A DNA stretch of 64,000 nt, from contig NC_018016.1 of NCBI RefSeq assembly GCF_000265465.1, positions 1,540,001 through 1,604,000 of the forward strand, written 5' to 3'. A model generated the notes under the pieces. The model was not told the DNA's origin, did not search any database, and was given only the letters and a program-made list of their open reading frames with translations. Shown piece by piece: positions 24,236-36,872 of this stretch. Numbering within the stretch: the stretch's first letter is position 1; each line of letters starts with the position of its first letter. Made by a program: the position numbers and the translations under genes. Origin of the DNA: Ornithobacterium rhinotracheale DSM 15997. GTDB taxonomy: Bacteria > Bacteroidota > Bacteroidia > Flavobacteriales > Weeksellaceae.

Positions 24236-24282
24236 CAAATGTCGAATCAATTTAACACAAATAGAATTTAATTATTTAAGAC

Positions 24283-25470
24283 ATGGCAAAGGAAACTTTT
24301 AACAGAGACAAGCCGCATTTAAATATCGGTACTATCGGGCACGTTGACCACGGTAAGACTACTTTAACTGCTGCGATTACTAAAGTATTAGCTGATTTAG
24401 GTTATTCAGAAGCAAGAGCTTTTGATCAAATCGATAATGCTCCAGAAGAAAAAGAAAGAGGTATTACAATTAACTCTTCTCACGTAGAATATCAAACTGC
24501 AAACAGGCACTACGCTCACGTAGACTGTCCTGGTCACGCGGATTACGTTAAGAACATGGTTACTGGTGCTGCTCAGATGGATGGTGCTATCCTTGTGGTT
24601 GCTGCTACAGATGGTCCAATGCCTCAAACTAGAGAGCACATCTTATTATGTCGTCAGGTAAACGTACCTCGCATCGTTGTTTTCTTAAACAAGGCTGATA
24701 TGGTTGACGATGAAGAGTTGATGGAGCTTGTAGAAATGGAAGTTCGTGACTTGTTGTCATCTTACGAATATGATGGAGATAATACTCCAGTAGTTCAAGG
24801 TTCAGCTTTAGGTGCTTTGAATGGTGAAGCTAAATGGGTTGAGTCTGTTACTGAGTTGATGAATCAAGTTGACTCTTGGATTGAGATTCCAGAAAGAGAT
24901 CAAGATAAGCCTTTCTTGATGCCGATCGAGGATGTGTTCTCAATTACTGGTCGTGGTACTGTAGCAACTGGTCGTATCGAGTCTGGTGTTATCAATACTG
25001 GTGATCCTGTAGATATCGTAGGTATGGGGGAAGAGAAATTAACTTCAACTATTACTGGGGTAGAGATGTTCCGTAAGATCTTAGATAGAGGTGAAGCTGG
25101 TGATAACGTAGGTCTATTGTTAAGAGGTATTGAGAAATCAGAAATCCGTCGTGGTATGGTTATCGCGAAACAAGGTTCTGTAACTCCTCACAAAAAATTC
25201 AAAGCTGAGGTTTATATCTTGACAAAAGAAGAAGGTGGACGTCACACTCCATTTAAAAACAACTACCGTCCACAGTTCTATGTTCGTACAACTGACGTGA
25301 CTGGAGAGATTCACTTACCAGAAGGTGTAGAAATGGTTATGCCTGGAGATAACATCTCTATCGAAGTAGAATTGATCCAACCAATCGCACTTAGCGAAGG
25401 TCTTCGTTTCGCAATCCGTGAAGGAGGTCGTACAGTAGGTGCTGGACAAGTTACTCAAATCTTAGACTAA
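24283..25470 (+). CDS. tuf: Elongation factor Tu
   Basis: 395-aa GTPase that delivers aminoacyl-tRNA to the ribosome. The G1 loop is GHVDHGKT (residues 19-26), the switch II region is [12 protein letters not shown], and NKADMV supplies base recognition. Domains II and III follow with the usual [16 protein letters not shown] and [13 protein letters not shown] ends. It lies in a tRNA-tuf-tRNA-secE-nusG-ribosomal protein-rpoBC order typical of the phylum, and is probably the only tuf here. Confidence 0.98.
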   Translation: MAKETFNRDKPHLNIGTIGHVDHGKTTLTAAITKVLADLGYSEARAFDQIDNAPEEKERGITINSSHVEYQTANRHYAHVDCPGHADYVKNMVTGAAQMDGAILVVAATDGPMPQTREHILLCRQVNVPRIVVFLNKADMVDDEELMELVEMEVRDLLSSYEYDGDNTPVVQGSALGALNGEAKWVESVTELMNQVDSWIEIPERDQDKPFLMPIEDVFSITGRGTVATGRIESGVINTGDPVDIVGMGEEKLTSTITGVEMFRKILDRGEAGDNVGLLLRGIEKSEIRRGMVIAKQGSVTPHKKFKAEVYILTKEEGGRHTPFKNNYRPQFYVRTTDVTGEIHLPEGVEMVMPGDNISIEVELIQPIALSEGLRFAIREGGRTVGAGQVTQILD

Positions 25471-25491
25471 TAAAATAAGAATAAGCATATA

Positions 25492-25526
25492 AAGGTGTTT
25501 TCTGCCTAAGTGCAGAAACACCTTAT
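25492..25526 (+). terminator. Hairpin after tuf
   Basis: Stem AAGGTGTTT(T)CTGC with its complement, one bulged T, loop CTAAGT. It lacks a downstream T-run (TATATCA follows), so it may be an RNA processing or pausing site rather than a full terminator. Confidence 0.55.
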
Positions 25527-25531
25527 ATCAT

Positions 25532-25604
25532 ACGGGCGTAGCTCAGCTGGTAGAGCAGTGGTCTCCAAAACCAAAGGTCGTGGGTTCGATCCCTACCGCC
25601 CGTG
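25532..25604 (+). tRNA. tRNA-Trp (anticodon CCA)
   Basis: 73-nt cloverleaf with acceptor ACGGGCG/CGCCCGT, anticodon loop CTCCAAA, T-arm TGGGTTCGATCCCTA and discriminator G. It lies 15 bases before secE, an order widespread in bacteria. Confidence 0.96.
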
Positions 25605-25619
25605 CTAATATAAATTTCC

Positions 25620-25814
25620 ATGAAAGGTATTGTTGATTTTTTGAAAGGGTCTTATAATGAGTTTACACATCATGTAACCTGGCCTAAATGGAATGAACTT
25701 CAATCTTCCACTATTGTGATCGCTATATGTACTCTCATATTAGCGGTATTGTTGTTTGGAGTAGATACTCTATTTAGTGATGCGATCAATGGTTTTTATA
25801 AACTAATGAAATAA
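25620..25814 (+). CDS. secE: Preprotein translocase subunit SecE
   Basis: 64-aa single-span form of SecE that clamps SecY in the inner membrane. It has the conserved amphipathic segment FLKGSYNEFTHHVTWPKWNELQSST, then one membrane helix (about 30-52, VIAICTLILAVLLFGVDTLF). Short length is normal outside enterobacteria. Followed at 17 bases by nusG. Confidence 0.95.
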   Translation: MKGIVDFLKGSYNEFTHHVTWPKWNELQSSTIVIAICTLILAVLLFGVDTLFSDAINGFYKLMK

Positions 25815-25831
25815 TTTAAAACTCGATTCTT

Positions 25832-26374
25832 ATGAGCGATATGAAATGGTATGTTTTAAAAACCATTAGTGGTAGAGAAAATAAAGTGAAAGAGCTTATT
25901 CAAGACGAGATTAAATATCAAGGTCTAGAAGAATACTTGGGGCAGGTTGTGATTCCTACCGAAAAAGTTATTCAAATTAAAAACGGGAAGAAAATTCAAA
26001 GAGAAAGAGTTTTCTATCCTGGTTATGTTATGATTGAGGTGAACTTGGTAGGAGAAGTTCCTCATATTATTAAAAATATCAATGGAGTAATTAGTTTCTT
26101 GAGTGCTACTAAAGGTGGAGATCCAGTGCCTATGCGTAAGAGTGAAATTGATCGTATGCTAGGACGAATGGATGATGCGGCTGAAGATGTAGATGTTGTA
26201 AATATCCCATACCAAGTAGGAGAAACTATAAAGGTAGTTGAAGGTCCTTTTGCTAACTTTAATGGAGTGATAGAGGATCTTAACGAAGATAAAAGAAAGC
26301 TTAAAGTGATGGTATCTATTTTTGGTAGAAAAACACCACTTGAGTTAAATTACATGCAAGTAGAGAAAATTTAG
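25832..26374 (+). CDS. nusG: Transcription termination/antitermination protein NusG
   Basis: 180 aa. The N-terminal NGN domain binds RNA polymerase (WYVLKTISGRENKVKELI, FYPGYVMIEVNL); the C-terminal KOW domain (about 128-180, VGETIKVVEGPFANFNGVIEDL) binds S10 or Rho. No inserted domain II. First soluble member of the secE-nusG-rplKAJL-rpoBC block. Confidence 0.97.
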   Translation: MSDMKWYVLKTISGRENKVKELIQDEIKYQGLEEYLGQVVIPTEKVIQIKNGKKIQRERVFYPGYVMIEVNLVGEVPHIIKNINGVISFLSATKGGDPVPMRKSEIDRMLGRMDDAAEDVDVVNIPYQVGETIKVVEGPFANFNGVIEDLNEDKRKLKVMVSIFGRKTPLELNYMQVEKI

Positions 26375-26416
26375 GCTGCTTCCAAATATATAACGCTTAA
26401 TTTTTAAAAATTTAAA

Positions 26417-26857
26417 ATGGCAAAAAAAGTACAAAAAATTGTAAAGCTACAAGTTCGTGGTGGGCAAGCGAATCCTTCGCCACCTGTAGGGCCTGCATTA
26501 GGTGCTGCTGGTGTAAACATCATGGAGTTTTGTAAGCAGTTCAACGGGCGTACACAAGAAAAACAGGGTAAAGTATTACCAGTTGTAATTACTGTATATC
26601 AAGATAAATCTTTTGATTTTGTAATTAAAACTCCACCAGCAGCAGTTCAGTTGCTAGAGGCTGCAAAAATAAAAGGTGCGTCTTCTGAACCAAACCGTGT
26701 AAAAGTAGCGAACGTTTCGTGGGATCAGATCCGCACAATTGCTGAGGATAAGATGCCTGATTTAAACTGTTTTACTGTTGAATCTGCAATGAAAATGATT
26801 GCCGGTACAGCTCGTTCTATGGGTATAACTGTAAAAGGAGGGACTAAACCGGAATAA
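26417..26857 (+). CDS. rplK: 50S ribosomal protein L11
   Basis: 146 aa. The N-terminal domain has [29 protein letters not shown] with the proline switch helix; the C-terminal domain binds the GTPase centre of 23S rRNA ([25 protein letters not shown]). Full length. 42 bases after nusG and 14 bases before rplA, with which it normally forms one transcription unit. Confidence 0.97.
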   Translation: MAKKVQKIVKLQVRGGQANPSPPVGPALGAAGVNIMEFCKQFNGRTQEKQGKVLPVVITVYQDKSFDFVIKTPPAAVQLLEAAKIKGASSEPNRVKVANVSWDQIRTIAEDKMPDLNCFTVESAMKMIAGTARSMGITVKGGTKPE

Positions 26858-26871
26858 TTAAAAAGAAGATT

Positions 26872-27561
26872 ATGGCAAAATTGACAAAAAAACAAAAAGA
26901 AGTAGCTGCTAAATACGATAAATCAAAAGTATATTCTTTAGAAGAAGCGTCAGCTTTGGTTAAAGAAATTAGTAATGCAAACTTTGATGCATCTGTAGAT
27001 ATCGCAGTAAGATTAGGTGTAGATCCTAAAAAAGCGAATCAAATGGTGCGTGGGGTTGTATCATTACCACACGGTACAGGTAAAGATGTTCGAGTATTAG
27101 CATTAGTTACTCCTGATAAAGAGCAAGAAGCTAAAAATGCAGGTGCAGACTATGTAGGTTTAGACGAATATTTGACTAAAATAAAAGAAGGTTGGACAGA
27201 TGTTGATGTTATTGTTACTATGCCAGCTGTAATGGGTAAATTAGGTCCATTGGGAAGAATCTTAGGTCCTAGAGGTTTAATGCCAAACCCTAAAGCAGGT
27301 ACTGTGACTATGGATGTTGCTAAAGCAGTTTCAGATGTTAAGTCTGGTAAAATTGACTTTAGAGTAGACAAAACTGGTATTGTTCACGCTGTGATAGGTA
27401 AAGTTTCGTTTGAGGCTGAAAAACTTCAAGAAAATGCAAAAGAATTAATTCAAACTCTTTTGAAAATGAAGCCAACAGCTGCTAAAGGAACTTATATGAA
27501 GAGTATTTATCTTTCAAGTACTATGAGTCAGTCTGTTCAAGTAGATCCAAAAAGTGTTTAA
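26872..27561 (+). CDS. rplA: 50S ribosomal protein L1
   Basis: 229 aa, forms the L1 stalk that guides deacylated tRNA out of the E site. Key segments are [20 protein letters not shown] near the N-terminus and [19 protein letters not shown] around residue 125, then [19 protein letters not shown]. In other bacteria L1 represses its own L11-L1 mRNA; I did not identify the target site here. Confidence 0.97.
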   Translation: MAKLTKKQKEVAAKYDKSKVYSLEEASALVKEISNANFDASVDIAVRLGVDPKKANQMVRGVVSLPHGTGKDVRVLALVTPDKEQEAKNAGADYVGLDEYLTKIKEGWTDVDVIVTMPAVMGKLGPLGRILGPRGLMPNPKAGTVTMDVAKAVSDVKSGKIDFRVDKTGIVHAVIGKVSFEAEKLQENAKELIQTLLKMKPTAAKGTYMKSIYLSSTMSQSVQVDPKSV

Positions 27562-27579
27562 TCATAAATAAATCGAAGC

Positions 27580-28104
27580 ATGACAAGAGAAGAAAAAGCA
27601 CAAATGATAGAAGACCTAACTCAGGTCCTAAGTAGCACAAATACGGTTTATTTATCAGATATTTCTGGATTAAACTCAACAGATACTTCAAACTTAAGAA
27701 GAGCTTGCTTTAAAAGAGGTGTTCAACTTAGAGTTGTTAAAAACACTTTGTTACAAAAAGCAATGGAGAGCATTGAAGATAGAGATTATGAGGAGTTGTA
27801 TGCTACTCTTAAAGGGAATACCGCAATCATGGTTTCTGAAAAAGAAAATGCTCCTGCAAAAGTAATTCAAGAGTTTAGAAAAAAATCAGAAAAACCAATC
27901 TTAAAAGGTGCGTGGATTGATTCAGCTGTTTATGTTGGTGACGACAAAGTTGAAGCATTATCTAACCTTAAATCTAAGGAAGAGCTTATCGCAGATGTTG
28001 TGGCATTGCTACAATCTCCAATTAAAACTGTTCTTTCTCAGTTACAAAGTGGTGGACAAACCATCTCTGGATTGGTTAAAGCGCTTGGTGAGCGTTCAGA
28101 ATAA
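27580..28104 (+). CDS. rplJ: 50S ribosomal protein L10
   Basis: 174 aa, base of the L7/L12 stalk. The N-terminal RNA-binding domain contains YLSDISGLNSTDTSNLRRACFKRGVQLRVVKNTLL; the C-terminal helix that holds L7/L12 dimers ends the protein. 18 bases after rplA and 47 before rplL. Confidence 0.96.
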   Translation: MTREEKAQMIEDLTQVLSSTNTVYLSDISGLNSTDTSNLRRACFKRGVQLRVVKNTLLQKAMESIEDRDYEELYATLKGNTAIMVSEKENAPAKVIQEFRKKSEKPILKGAWIDSAVYVGDDKVEALSNLKSKEELIADVVALLQSPIKTVLSQLQSGGQTISGLVKALGERSE

Positions 28105-28151
28105 TAAAACACTCAATTTAATAATAAGTAAAATTTAAAAAAACATTTAAA

Positions 28152-28529
28152 ATGGCAGATTTAAAACAATTAGCAGAAGAATTAGTAAACTTAACAGTTA
28201 AAGAAGTAAACGAATTAGCTGAAATCCTTAAAGAAGAGTATGGTATCGAGCCAGCTGCTGCTGCAGTTGCTGTTGCTGGTCCTGCAGTTGCTGGAGGAGC
28301 TGATGCTGCTGAAGAAAAATCAGAATTCGATGTAATCCTTAAATCAGCTGGTAGCTCAAAATTAGCAGTTGTGAAATTGGTTAAAGAATTAACTGGTAAA
28401 GGATTGAAAGAAGCTAAAGACTTAGTTGATGGTGCTCCTCAAACTGTAAAAGAAGGAGTTGCTAAAGATGAGGCAGAAGCTCTTAAAAAACAATTAGAAG
28501 AAGCTGGAGCTGAAGTAGAGCTTAAGTAA
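28152..28529 (+). CDS. rplL: 50S ribosomal protein L7/L12
   Basis: 125 aa stalk protein that recruits translational GTPases. N-terminal dimerisation domain, an Ala/Val/Gly hinge ([16 protein letters not shown]) and the C-terminal factor-binding domain [19 protein letters not shown]...[17 protein letters not shown]. Followed by a 158-bp spacer with two hairpins before rpoB, as expected for a site where ribosomal protein and polymerase expression are uncoupled. Confidence 0.97.
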   Translation: MADLKQLAEELVNLTVKEVNELAEILKEEYGIEPAAAAVAVAGPAVAGGADAAEEKSEFDVILKSAGSSKLAVVKLVKELTGKGLKEAKDLVDGAPQTVKEGVAKDEAEALKKQLEEAGAEVELK

Positions 28530-28550
28530 TTTACTAATTAATAAATTCAA

Positions 28551-28586
28551 GGTTTAGACCTTCACGTCATGTGAAAGGTCTAAGCC
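28551..28586 (+). terminator. Hairpin between rplL and rpoB, probable attenuator or processing site
   Basis: About 15-bp stem with GGTTTAGACCTTCAC and its near-complement GTGAAAGGTCTAAGCC, loop GTCAT, followed by a moderately T-rich stretch. The position matches the partial terminator between rplL and rpoB known in E. coli. Confidence 0.65.
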
Positions 28587-28625
28587 TATTTTACATTTTA
28601 GTTACTTGTATTAAGTAGCGCATTT

Positions 28626-28664
28626 GTTCTGGTGCATTGCAGAACCCCCTTTTTTTACAATGCA
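28626..28664 (+). promoter_or_regulatory. Alternative hairpins just upstream of rpoB
   Basis: GTTCTG-N8-CAGAAC (28626-28645) followed by CCCCTTTTTTT looks like a terminator. Its loop holds TGCATTG (28633-28639), which can instead pair with CAATGCA (28658-28664) beyond the T-run. The two structures compete for the same bases, the layout of an attenuation switch. 23 bases separate the end from the rpoB ATG. Confidence 0.5.
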
Positions 28665-28687
28665 AACTAAATTTCATATTAACCAAT

Positions 28688-31600
28688 ATGCATACGAAAT
28701 TGGCGACAAAAAATAATTCTAGAGTTAATTTTTCCACTGCAAAAGATGTTGCGGAAATTCCAGATTTTTTGGATATTCAATTAAAGTCTTTTGAAGATTT
28801 TTTCCAATTAGAAACAAGACCAGACCAACGAAAAAATGAAGGTCTTTTTAAAACTTTTGCAGAGAACTTCCCAATCACCGATACACGCAATCAGTTTGTT
28901 TTAGAATTTTTAGATTATTTTGTGGATTCTCCACGCTACTCAATTCAAGAGTGTATCGAAAGAGGTTTAACTTATAGCGTTCCTTTAAAAGCTCGTTTAA
29001 AACTGTATTGTACAGATCCAGAGCACGAAGATTTTGAAACTGTAGTTCAAGATGTTTATTTAGGAACTATTCCATATATGACTCCTAGCGGTTCTTTTGT
29101 AATTAATGGAGCGGAACGAGTTATCGTTTCCCAATTACACCGTTCTCCAGGGGTATTCTTTGGTCAATCTTTCCACGCAAATGGTACAAAATTATATTCT
29201 TCTCGTATCATTCCGTTCAAAGGTTCGTGGATTGAATTTGCAACTGATATTAATAGCGTAATGTATGCTTACATTGATCGTAAGAAAAAACTTCCGCTTA
29301 CGACTTTGTTAAGAGCTATTGGTTATGAAAGAGATAAAGATATTTTAGAAATCTTCGATTTAGCTGAGGAGGTAAAAGCTACTAAGGCTAATTTAACTAA
29401 AGCTTTAGGTAGAACTTTAGCCGCTCGTGTATTGAACACTTGGCACGAGGATTTCGTAGACGAAGATACAGGTGAAGTGGTATCTATTGAGCGTAATGAA
29501 ATCGTTCTTGATCGTGAAACTATTCTTGAAAAAGAACACATCGAAGAGATTTTGGATGCGGGTGTTAAAACTATCCTTTTGCATAAGGAAGACAACAAAG
29601 CTCAAGATTACGCAATTATCTTAAACACTTTACAAAAAGATCCAACAAACACCGAAAAGGAAGCCGTAGAGTATATTTATCGTCAGCTTCGTAACGCTGA
29701 GCCACCAGATGAGGAAACTGCTCGTGGTATTATCGATAAGTTATTTTTCTCGGACGCTCGATATAGCTTAGGTGAAGTTGGTCGTTACAGATTAAATAAA
29801 AAACTATCTTTAGATATTCCAGAAAATATTCAAGTTTTAACTAAAGAGGATATTATCTCTATCGTTAAATACTTAATAGAATTAGTGAATTCTAAAGCTG
29901 AAGTGGATGATATCGACCACTTGTCTAACCGTCGTGTGAGAACTGTAGGTGAGCAAATGGCAAACCAATTTGGTGTTGGTTTGAACCGTATGGCGCGTAC
30001 AATTCGTGAGCGTATGAATGTTAGAGATAACGAGGTGTTTACTCCAATTGATTTGATTAATGCAAAGACCTTGTCTTCTGTTATCAATTCGTTCTTTGGA
30101 ACAAACCAGCTATCTCAGTTCATGGATCAAACAAACCCATTGTCTGAGGTTACGCATAAGCGTCGTTTGTCGGCATTAGGACCAGGAGGTCTTTCTCGTG
30201 AAAGAGCAGGTTTCGAGGTGCGAGATGTTCACTATACTCACTATGGTAGACTTTGTCCGATTGAAACACCAGAGGGACCAAACATTGGTTTGATTTCATC
30301 TCTTTGTGTGTATGCAAAAGTAAACAGTATGGGATTTTTAGAAACTCCATATAGAACTGTTGAAAACGGAGTAGTTGATTTAGACAAGAAACCAGTTTAC
30401 TTAACAGCAGAAGAGGAAGAAGATAAAATCATTGCGCAAGCAAATGCACCGCTAGATGATCATGGTAAATTTTTAAACGATCGTGTAATTGCTCGTGAAG
30501 ATGGTGATTTCCCTGTTGTAGATCCGTCTGAAGTAAACTTAATGGATGTGGCACCAAACCAGATTGCATCAATTTCAGCCTCATTGATTCCATTCTTGGA
30601 GCACGATGATGCGAACCGTGCATTGATGGGATCTAACATGATGCGTCAAGCAGTTCCATTATTAAAACCTCAAGCACCAATCGTGGGTACAGGATTAGAA
30701 GGTGCAGTGGCTAGAGATTCCCGAATCTTAATCAATGCTGAAGGAAATGGAGAAGTGCGTTATGTAGATGCCCGTAAGATTGTAATTGCATACGAAAGAA
30801 CTGAAGAGCAAGATATCGTAAGCTTTGACCCAGCAGAGAAAACTTATAACTTAATTAAGTTTAGAAAAACTAACCAAGGAACTTCTATCAACTTGAAGCC
30901 AATTGTGAAAGTTGGAGACAAAGTTCAAAAGGGGCAAGTTTTATGCGAAGGTTATGCTACTGAAAACGGAGAGCTTGCTTTAGGTAGAAACTTGCTTGTA
31001 TCATTCATGCCTTGGAAAGGATATAACTTCGAGGATGCGATTGTAATTTCTGAAAAAGCAGTAAGAGAAGATTGGTTTACTTCAATTCACATTGATGAAT
31101 ATACTATGGATGTGAGAGATACCAAGTTAGGTATGGAGGAGCTTACAAACGATATTCCAAACGTATCGGAAGAAGCGACTAAAGACCTTGATGAAAATGG
31201 TATGATCCGCATCGGTGCAGAAGTGAAACCTGGAGATATCTTAATTGGAAAAATCACTCCAAAAGGTGAATCTGATCCTACGCCAGAAGAAAAATTACTT
31301 CGTGCAATCTTTGGAGACAAAGCAGGTGATGTGAAAGACGCTTCATTGAAAGCAACTCCATCGCTTAGAGGTGTAGTAATTGATAAAAAATTATTTGCTC
31401 GTAGTATTAAAGATAAGAACAAGAGAGCAAAGGATAAGATTACGATTGAAAAACTAGACGAAGACTTCCAGAAAAACTTTGATGAGTTAAGAGAAGTTTT
31501 ACTAGAAAAACTATATAAATTATTAAATGGAAAAACTTCTCAAGGAGTATTCAATGACTTAAATGAGGAGATTATTCCAAAAGGAGCTAAATTCACTCAA

Positions 31601-32533
31601 AAATTATTGAGTAGTGTAGATGATTACCAAAACTTAACAGGTGGAAACTGGACAACAGATGATCACTTAAACGAATTGGTAAAACAATTATTACACAACT
31701 TCAAAATTAAATACAACGACCTACAAGGTGTATTGAACAGAGAAAGATTTACCATTTCTGTGGGAGATGAATTGCCTTCAGGTATCGTGAAATTAGCTAA
31801 AATTTATATTGCTAAAAAACGAAAACTTAAAGTTGGAGATAAAATGGCGGGTCGTCACGGTAACAAAGGTATCGTAGCTCGTATCGTAAGAGATGAGGAT
31901 ATGCCTTTCCTTGCCGATGGTACGCCAGTAGACATTGTATTGAACCCACTAGGGGTACCTTCTCGTATGAACATCGGTCAGATTTTTGAGACCGTACTCG
32001 GATGGGCAGGTAGAAACTTAGGACAAAAATATGCAACGCCTATTTTTGATGGAGCTCATATCAAAGAGATTAATGAGTTAACAGACAAAGCAGGGGTGCC
32101 AAGATACGGAACCACTTATCTTTACGATGGTGGTACAGGAGAGAGATTCGACCAAAAAGCAACAGTAGGTGTGATCTACATGTTGAAACTAGGTCACATG
32201 GTAGATGACAAAATGCACGCGCGTTCTATCGGTCCATACTCATTGATTACTCAGCAGCCACTTGGAGGTAAAGCACAATTCGGTGGTCAGCGTTTTGGAG
32301 AGATGGAGGTTTGGGCACTAGAAGCCTATGGTGCATCTAACATCTTGAGAGAAATTTTAACTGTGAAATCAGATGATGTTCTAGGTAGAGCCAATACTTA
32401 CAATGCAATCGTGAAAGGTAATCCAATGCCAGAACCAGGTATTCCAGAATCTTTCAATGTATTATTGCATGAACTTAAAGGTTTAGGTTTAGATATTGAT
32501 TTGCTTTCATCAGAAGATGAAAATCCACAATAA
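28688..32533 (+). CDS. rpoB: RNA polymerase beta subunit
   Basis: 1281 aa from the ATG at 28688. The open frame extends upstream to 28637, but that segment covers the hairpin region and gives a hydrophobic stretch absent from the family. The protein contains the rifampicin region ([38 protein letters not shown]), GRHGNKG and the C-terminal [13 protein letters not shown]. Rifampicin-contact residues (Q, D, H, R, S of that block) look wild type, so target-based resistance is not indicated. Confidence 0.97.
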   Translation: MHTKLATKNNSRVNFSTAKDVAEIPDFLDIQLKSFEDFFQLETRPDQRKNEGLFKTFAENFPITDTRNQFVLEFLDYFVDSPRYSIQECIERGLTYSVPLKARLKLYCTDPEHEDFETVVQDVYLGTIPYMTPSGSFVINGAERVIVSQLHRSPGVFFGQSFHANGTKLYSSRIIPFKGSWIEFATDINSVMYAYIDRKKKLPLTTLLRAIGYERDKDILEIFDLAEEVKATKANLTKALGRTLAARVLNTWHEDFVDEDTGEVVSIERNEIVLDRETILEKEHIEEILDAGVKTILLHKEDNKAQDYAIILNTLQKDPTNTEKEAVEYIYRQLRNAEPPDEETARGIIDKLFFSDARYSLGEVGRYRLNKKLSLDIPENIQVLTKEDIISIVKYLIELVNSKAEVDDIDHLSNRRVRTVGEQMANQFGVGLNRMARTIRERMNVRDNEVFTPIDLINAKTLSSVINSFFGTNQLSQFMDQTNPLSEVTHKRRLSALGPGGLSRERAGFEVRDVHYTHYGRLCPIETPEGPNIGLISSLCVYAKVNSMGFLETPYRTVENGVVDLDKKPVYLTAEEEEDKIIAQANAPLDDHGKFLNDRVIAREDGDFPVVDPSEVNLMDVAPNQIASISASLIPFLEHDDANRALMGSNMMRQAVPLLKPQAPIVGTGLEGAVARDSRILINAEGNGEVRYVDARKIVIAYERTEEQDIVSFDPAEKTYNLIKFRKTNQGTSINLKPIVKVGDKVQKGQVLCEGYATENGELALGRNLLVSFMPWKGYNFEDAIVISEKAVREDWFTSIHIDEYTMDVRDTKLGMEELTNDIPNVSEEATKDLDENGMIRIGAEVKPGDILIGKITPKGESDPTPEEKLLRAIFGDKAGDVKDASLKATPSLRGVVIDKKLFARSIKDKNKRAKDKITIEKLDEDFQKNFDELREVLLEKLYKLLNGKTSQGVFNDLNEEIIPKGAKFTQKLLSSVDDYQNLTGGNWTTDDHLNELVKQLLHNFKIKYNDLQGVLNRERFTISVGDELPSGIVKLAKIYIAKKRKLKVGDKMAGRHGNKGIVARIVRDEDMPFLADGTPVDIVLNPLGVPSRMNIGQIFETVLGWAGRNLGQKYATPIFDGAHIKEINELTDKAGVPRYGTTYLYDGGTGERFDQKATVGVIYMLKLGHMVDDKMHARSIGPYSLITQQPLGGKAQFGGQRFGEMEVWALEAYGASNILREILTVKSDDVLGRANTYNAIVKGNPMPEPGIPESFNVLLHELKGLGLDIDLLSSEDENPQ

Positions 32534-32579
32534 GAAAACCATCGTTTATTTAATTTAAAATAATATATAGCATCAGTCT

Positions 32580-35500
32580 ATGTCAACAAATAAAAACAAC
32601 ACTAGCAAATTCGATAAAATCAGAATTGGTTTAGCCTCTCCAGAGAGCATTTTACAAGCTTCACATGGTGAAGTCTTAAAACCAGAAACCATCAACTATC
32701 GTACGCACAAGCCAGAAAGAGACGGTTTGTTTTGCGAGAGAATTTTTGGTCCAGTAAAAGATTACGAATGTGCTTGTGGAAAATATAAAAGAATTCGTTA
32801 CAAAGGAATCGTCTGCGACCGTTGTGGGGTAGAAGTTACCGAAAAAAAAGTACGAAGAGATAGAATTGGACATATCAACCTTGTGGTGCCAGTAGCCCAT
32901 ATTTGGTATTTCCGTTCACTACCAAACAAATTAGGATACATTTTAGGAATCCCGTCTAAGAAATTAGACATGATTGTTTACTACGAGCGTTATGTAGTAA
33001 TTCAGCCAGGTATTGCTAAAAGACCAGATGGTGAAGAGCTTAACCAAATGGACTTCTTGACAGAAGAAGAATATTTGGATATCATGGAAACTTTACCAAT
33101 CGAAAACCAATATTTAGAAGATTCAGACCCTAATAAGTTCGTAGCTAAAATGGGAGCTGAATGTTTAGAGGAATTATTAAAGCGTATTGATTTAGATGAG
33201 CTTTCTTATGACTTAAGACACAAAGCAAATCACGAAACTTCTAAACAAAGAAGAACCGAAGCTTTGAAAAGACTTCAAGTAGTTGAGTCTTTAAGAGAGT
33301 CTAATCAAGACGGAAAAGTAAACCGCCCAGAGTGGATGATTATGAAAGTAATCCCTGTAATTCCACCAGAATTAAGACCATTAGTTCCGCTAGATGGAGG
33401 GCGTTTTGCTACCTCAGATTTAAATGATTTATACCGCCGTGTAATCATCAGAAACAATCGTTTGAAGAGATTGATGGAGATCAAAGCTCCAGAAGTAATC
33501 TTGAGAAACGAGAAAAGGATGTTACAGGAAGCCGTAGATTCATTGTTCGACAATACAAGAAAATCATCTGCCGTAAAAGCTGATGGTAACCGTCCATTGA
33601 AATCACTTTCAGATTCATTGAAAGGTAAGCAAGGTCGTTTCCGTCAAAACTTATTAGGTAAGCGTGTGGATTATTCTGCTCGTTCCGTAATCGTTGTAGG
33701 TCCAGATTTGGAATTGCACGAGTGTGGATTGCCTAAAGATATGGCAGCTGAGCTATATAAGCCATTTATCGTTAGAAAATTAATCGAAAGAGGAATTGTA
33801 AAAACGGTAAAATCAGCTAAAAAGATTATTGATAGAAAAGAGCCAGTAGTTTGGGATATTTTAGAAAATGTATTAAAAGGACACCCAGTGCTACTTAACC
33901 GTGCCCCTACCTTGCACCGTCTTGGTATTCAGGCATTCCAACCAAAATTGATCGAAGGTAAAGCAATCCGTTTGCACCCACTTGCGTGTACAGCGTTTAA
34001 CGCCGACTTCGATGGTGACCAGATGGCGGTTCACTTACCACTTGGTCCAGAAGCAATTTTGGAAGCTCAATTATTGATGCTTGGTTCTCAAAACATTTTG
34101 AACCCAGCAAACGGTTCGCCAATTGCAGTACCTTCTCAGGATATGGTATTGGGTCTATATTATATGACCAAAATTAAAAATTCAACCGAGGAGGAGAAAG
34201 TAATTGGAGAAGGCTTAACTTTCTATTCAGACGAAGAAGTACAAATCGCATATAACGAAGGAAAAGCTGAATTAAACGCTCCAATCAAAGTTAAGGTAAG
34301 AGTAAAAGAGGACGGCGAGTTCAAAATGAAGCTTATCGAAACTTCTGTAGGTCGTGTTTTATTCAACAAAATTGTTCCAGAAGAAGTAGGTTACATCAAC
34401 GAGGTTTTAACTAAAAAATCTTTGAGAAATGTAATTGGTAGCATTTTGAAACAAACAGATTTCCCTACTACTGCAAAATTCTTGGATAGAATGAAAACCT
34501 TAGGATACATGAACGCATTCGAGGGTGGACTTTCTTTCTCATTGGGAGATATCTTAATTCCTGAGCAAAAATCAGAAATGATTCAAAATGCGATTGATGA
34601 AGTAGATGCGATTCGTGGAAACTATAACATGGGTCTTATCACCAACAACGAGCGTTATAACCAAGTGATCGATGTTTGGACAAACACCAACGCAAACCTT
34701 ACTGAAATCGTAATGAAGCGTATGCGTGAAGACAAACAAGGATTCAACTCAGTATTCATGATGCTTGATTCTGGAGCGCGTGGTTCCAAAGAGCAGATTC
34801 GTCAGTTGAGTGGTATGCGTGGATTGATGGCAAAACCGCAGAAAGCAGGTTCTACAGGAGGGGACATTATCGAAAACCCAATTGTATCAAACTTCCGCGA
34901 AGGTTTATCAATCTTGGAATACTTTATCTCTACCCACGGTGCGCGTAAAGGTCTTGCGGATACGGCGTTGAAAACTGCCGACGCAGGTTACTTAACTCGT
35001 CGTTTGGTAGATGTTTCTCAAGATGTGATCATCAACGAAGAAGATTGTGGTACATTGAGAGGTCTTGAAGTTTCAGCATTGAAGAAAAATGATGAAATCA
35101 TAGAGCCACTAAAAGATAGAATTTTAGGTAGAACATCATTGCAAAATGTATATGACCCTGAAACTGGAGATATTTTAGTAGAAGCTGATCAATTAATTGA
35201 TGAGGAAATCGCTGCTAAAATTGATGCTGCAGGTGTAGATACAATCGAGGTACGTTCTCCTTTAACATGTGATTCTAAATCAGGAATCTGTGCTAAATGT
35301 TACGGTAGAAACCTTGCAACTGGTAAACCAGTTCAGATGGGAGAAACTGTAGGAGTAATCGCAGCGCAATCAATTGGTGAGCCAGGTACTCAGCTTACGC
35401 TTCGTACATTCCACCAAGGGGGTACTGCGGGTAACGTTTCTGAGCAGTCTACTTTAAGAGCTAAACAAGATGGTACTGTAGAGTTTGATGAATTAAGAAC

Positions 35501-36860
35501 AGTAGATTCTAAAGATGAAGCAGGAGAACCAATCAAAGTGGTAGTTTCTCGTACCGCAGAGATGAAATTGATCAATAAAAATGGCGATGTCGTAATGACA
35601 AACAACATTTCTTATGGTTCAGTTTTATATGTAAGCGATGGACAAAAAGTAATTAAAGGAGAGGCAATCAACTCTTGGGACCCTTATAACGCTGTGATTA
35701 TTGCAGAAACTGCGGGTAAAATTAAGTTTGAAAACTTAACTCAAGGTGAAACTTTCCAATTAGAAACAGATGACCAAACAGGATTTACCGAAAAAGTAAT
35801 TTCTGAATCAAGAAATAAAAAATTAATCCCATCGTTGATTGTTGTGGATAAGAGTGGCGAAGAGAAATCTTACAACCTACCAGTAGGTGCACACCTTATT
35901 GTAGACGATGGCGAAGAAATTATAGCGGGTAAAACATTGGTGAAAATCCCAAGATCTTCTGCAAAATCAGGGGATATCACGGGAGGTTTACCAAGGGTGA
36001 CCGAGCTTTTCGAAGCGCGTAACCCATCAAACCCTGCAGTAGTTTCTGAAATCGATGGAGTGGTAAGCTTTGGTAAAGTTAAACGAGGTAACCGTGAAAT
36101 CATCGTAGAATCTCGTACAGGTGAAATCAAGAAATACTTGGTGAAACTTTCAAACCAAATCTTAGTTCAAGAAAACGACTTTATCCGTGCGGGTATGCCG
36201 TTGTCTGATGGAGCAATTACTCCGACTGATATCTTGAATATTAAAGGGCCTACTGCCGTTCAAGAATACTTAGTAAACGAAATCCAAGATGTATATCGTT
36301 TACAAGGGGTGAAAATTGATGATAAACACTTCGAAATCATCGTAAGACAGATGATGAGAAAAGTAAGAATCATCGATGCAGGAGATACTCGTTTCTTAGA
36401 TTCAAGTTTGGAACATAAAATCGACTTTATCGAGGAAAACGATAGAATCTTTGGAATGAAGGTCGTAGAAGATGCAGGAGATAGTGAAGTGTTGAAACCG
36501 GGACAAATTGTTTCTGTTCGTGAGTTGAGAGATGAAAATTCAAAACTTCGTAGAGATGATGCTAAATTGGTAGTTGCTCGTGATGCAATGCCAGCTACAG
36601 CAGAGCCAGTGTTGCAAGGTATCACTAGAGCAGCATTACAGACTAAATCGTTTATCTCTGCCGCATCATTCCAAGAAACTACAAAAGTATTGAACGAAGC
36701 AGCAGTGGCTGGTAAAGTAGACGACTTGAACGGATTGAAAGAAAATGTGATTGTAGGTCACTTAATTCCAGCAGGTACAGGTCTTAAAGCTTACCAAAAT
36801 ATGATTGTAGGTTCTCAAAAAGAATACGAAGAATTAAAAAGTAAAAAATCAACAAAATAA
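32580..36860 (+). CDS. rpoC: RNA polymerase beta' subunit
   Basis: 1426 aa. The N-terminal zinc site is [20 protein letters not shown], the catalytic NADFDGD with three magnesium-binding Asp is in [16 protein letters not shown], and the second zinc site [14 protein letters not shown] is present. The bridge helix/trigger loop region ([33 protein letters not shown]) is intact. 46 bases after rpoB. Confidence 0.98.
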   Translation: MSTNKNNTSKFDKIRIGLASPESILQASHGEVLKPETINYRTHKPERDGLFCERIFGPVKDYECACGKYKRIRYKGIVCDRCGVEVTEKKVRRDRIGHINLVVPVAHIWYFRSLPNKLGYILGIPSKKLDMIVYYERYVVIQPGIAKRPDGEELNQMDFLTEEEYLDIMETLPIENQYLEDSDPNKFVAKMGAECLEELLKRIDLDELSYDLRHKANHETSKQRRTEALKRLQVVESLRESNQDGKVNRPEWMIMKVIPVIPPELRPLVPLDGGRFATSDLNDLYRRVIIRNNRLKRLMEIKAPEVILRNEKRMLQEAVDSLFDNTRKSSAVKADGNRPLKSLSDSLKGKQGRFRQNLLGKRVDYSARSVIVVGPDLELHECGLPKDMAAELYKPFIVRKLIERGIVKTVKSAKKIIDRKEPVVWDILENVLKGHPVLLNRAPTLHRLGIQAFQPKLIEGKAIRLHPLACTAFNADFDGDQMAVHLPLGPEAILEAQLLMLGSQNILNPANGSPIAVPSQDMVLGLYYMTKIKNSTEEEKVIGEGLTFYSDEEVQIAYNEGKAELNAPIKVKVRVKEDGEFKMKLIETSVGRVLFNKIVPEEVGYINEVLTKKSLRNVIGSILKQTDFPTTAKFLDRMKTLGYMNAFEGGLSFSLGDILIPEQKSEMIQNAIDEVDAIRGNYNMGLITNNERYNQVIDVWTNTNANLTEIVMKRMREDKQGFNSVFMMLDSGARGSKEQIRQLSGMRGLMAKPQKAGSTGGDIIENPIVSNFREGLSILEYFISTHGARKGLADTALKTADAGYLTRRLVDVSQDVIINEEDCGTLRGLEVSALKKNDEIIEPLKDRILGRTSLQNVYDPETGDILVEADQLIDEEIAAKIDAAGVDTIEVRSPLTCDSKSGICAKCYGRNLATGKPVQMGETVGVIAAQSIGEPGTQLTLRTFHQGGTAGNVSEQSTLRAKQDGTVEFDELRTVDSKDEAGEPIKVVVSRTAEMKLINKNGDVVMTNNISYGSVLYVSDGQKVIKGEAINSWDPYNAVIIAETAGKIKFENLTQGETFQLETDDQTGFTEKVISESRNKKLIPSLIVVDKSGEEKSYNLPVGAHLIVDDGEEIIAGKTLVKIPRSSAKSGDITGGLPRVTELFEARNPSNPAVVSEIDGVVSFGKVKRGNREIIVESRTGEIKKYLVKLSNQILVQENDFIRAGMPLSDGAITPTDILNIKGPTAVQEYLVNEIQDVYRLQGVKIDDKHFEIIVRQMMRKVRIIDAGDTRFLDSSLEHKIDFIEENDRIFGMKVVEDAGDSEVLKPGQIVSVRELRDENSKLRRDDAKLVVARDAMPATAEPVLQGITRAALQTKSFISAASFQETTKVLNEAAVAGKVDDLNGLKENVIVGHLIPAGTGLKAYQNMIVGSQKEYEELKSKKSTK

Positions 36861-36872
36861 AAATTTTAAATC

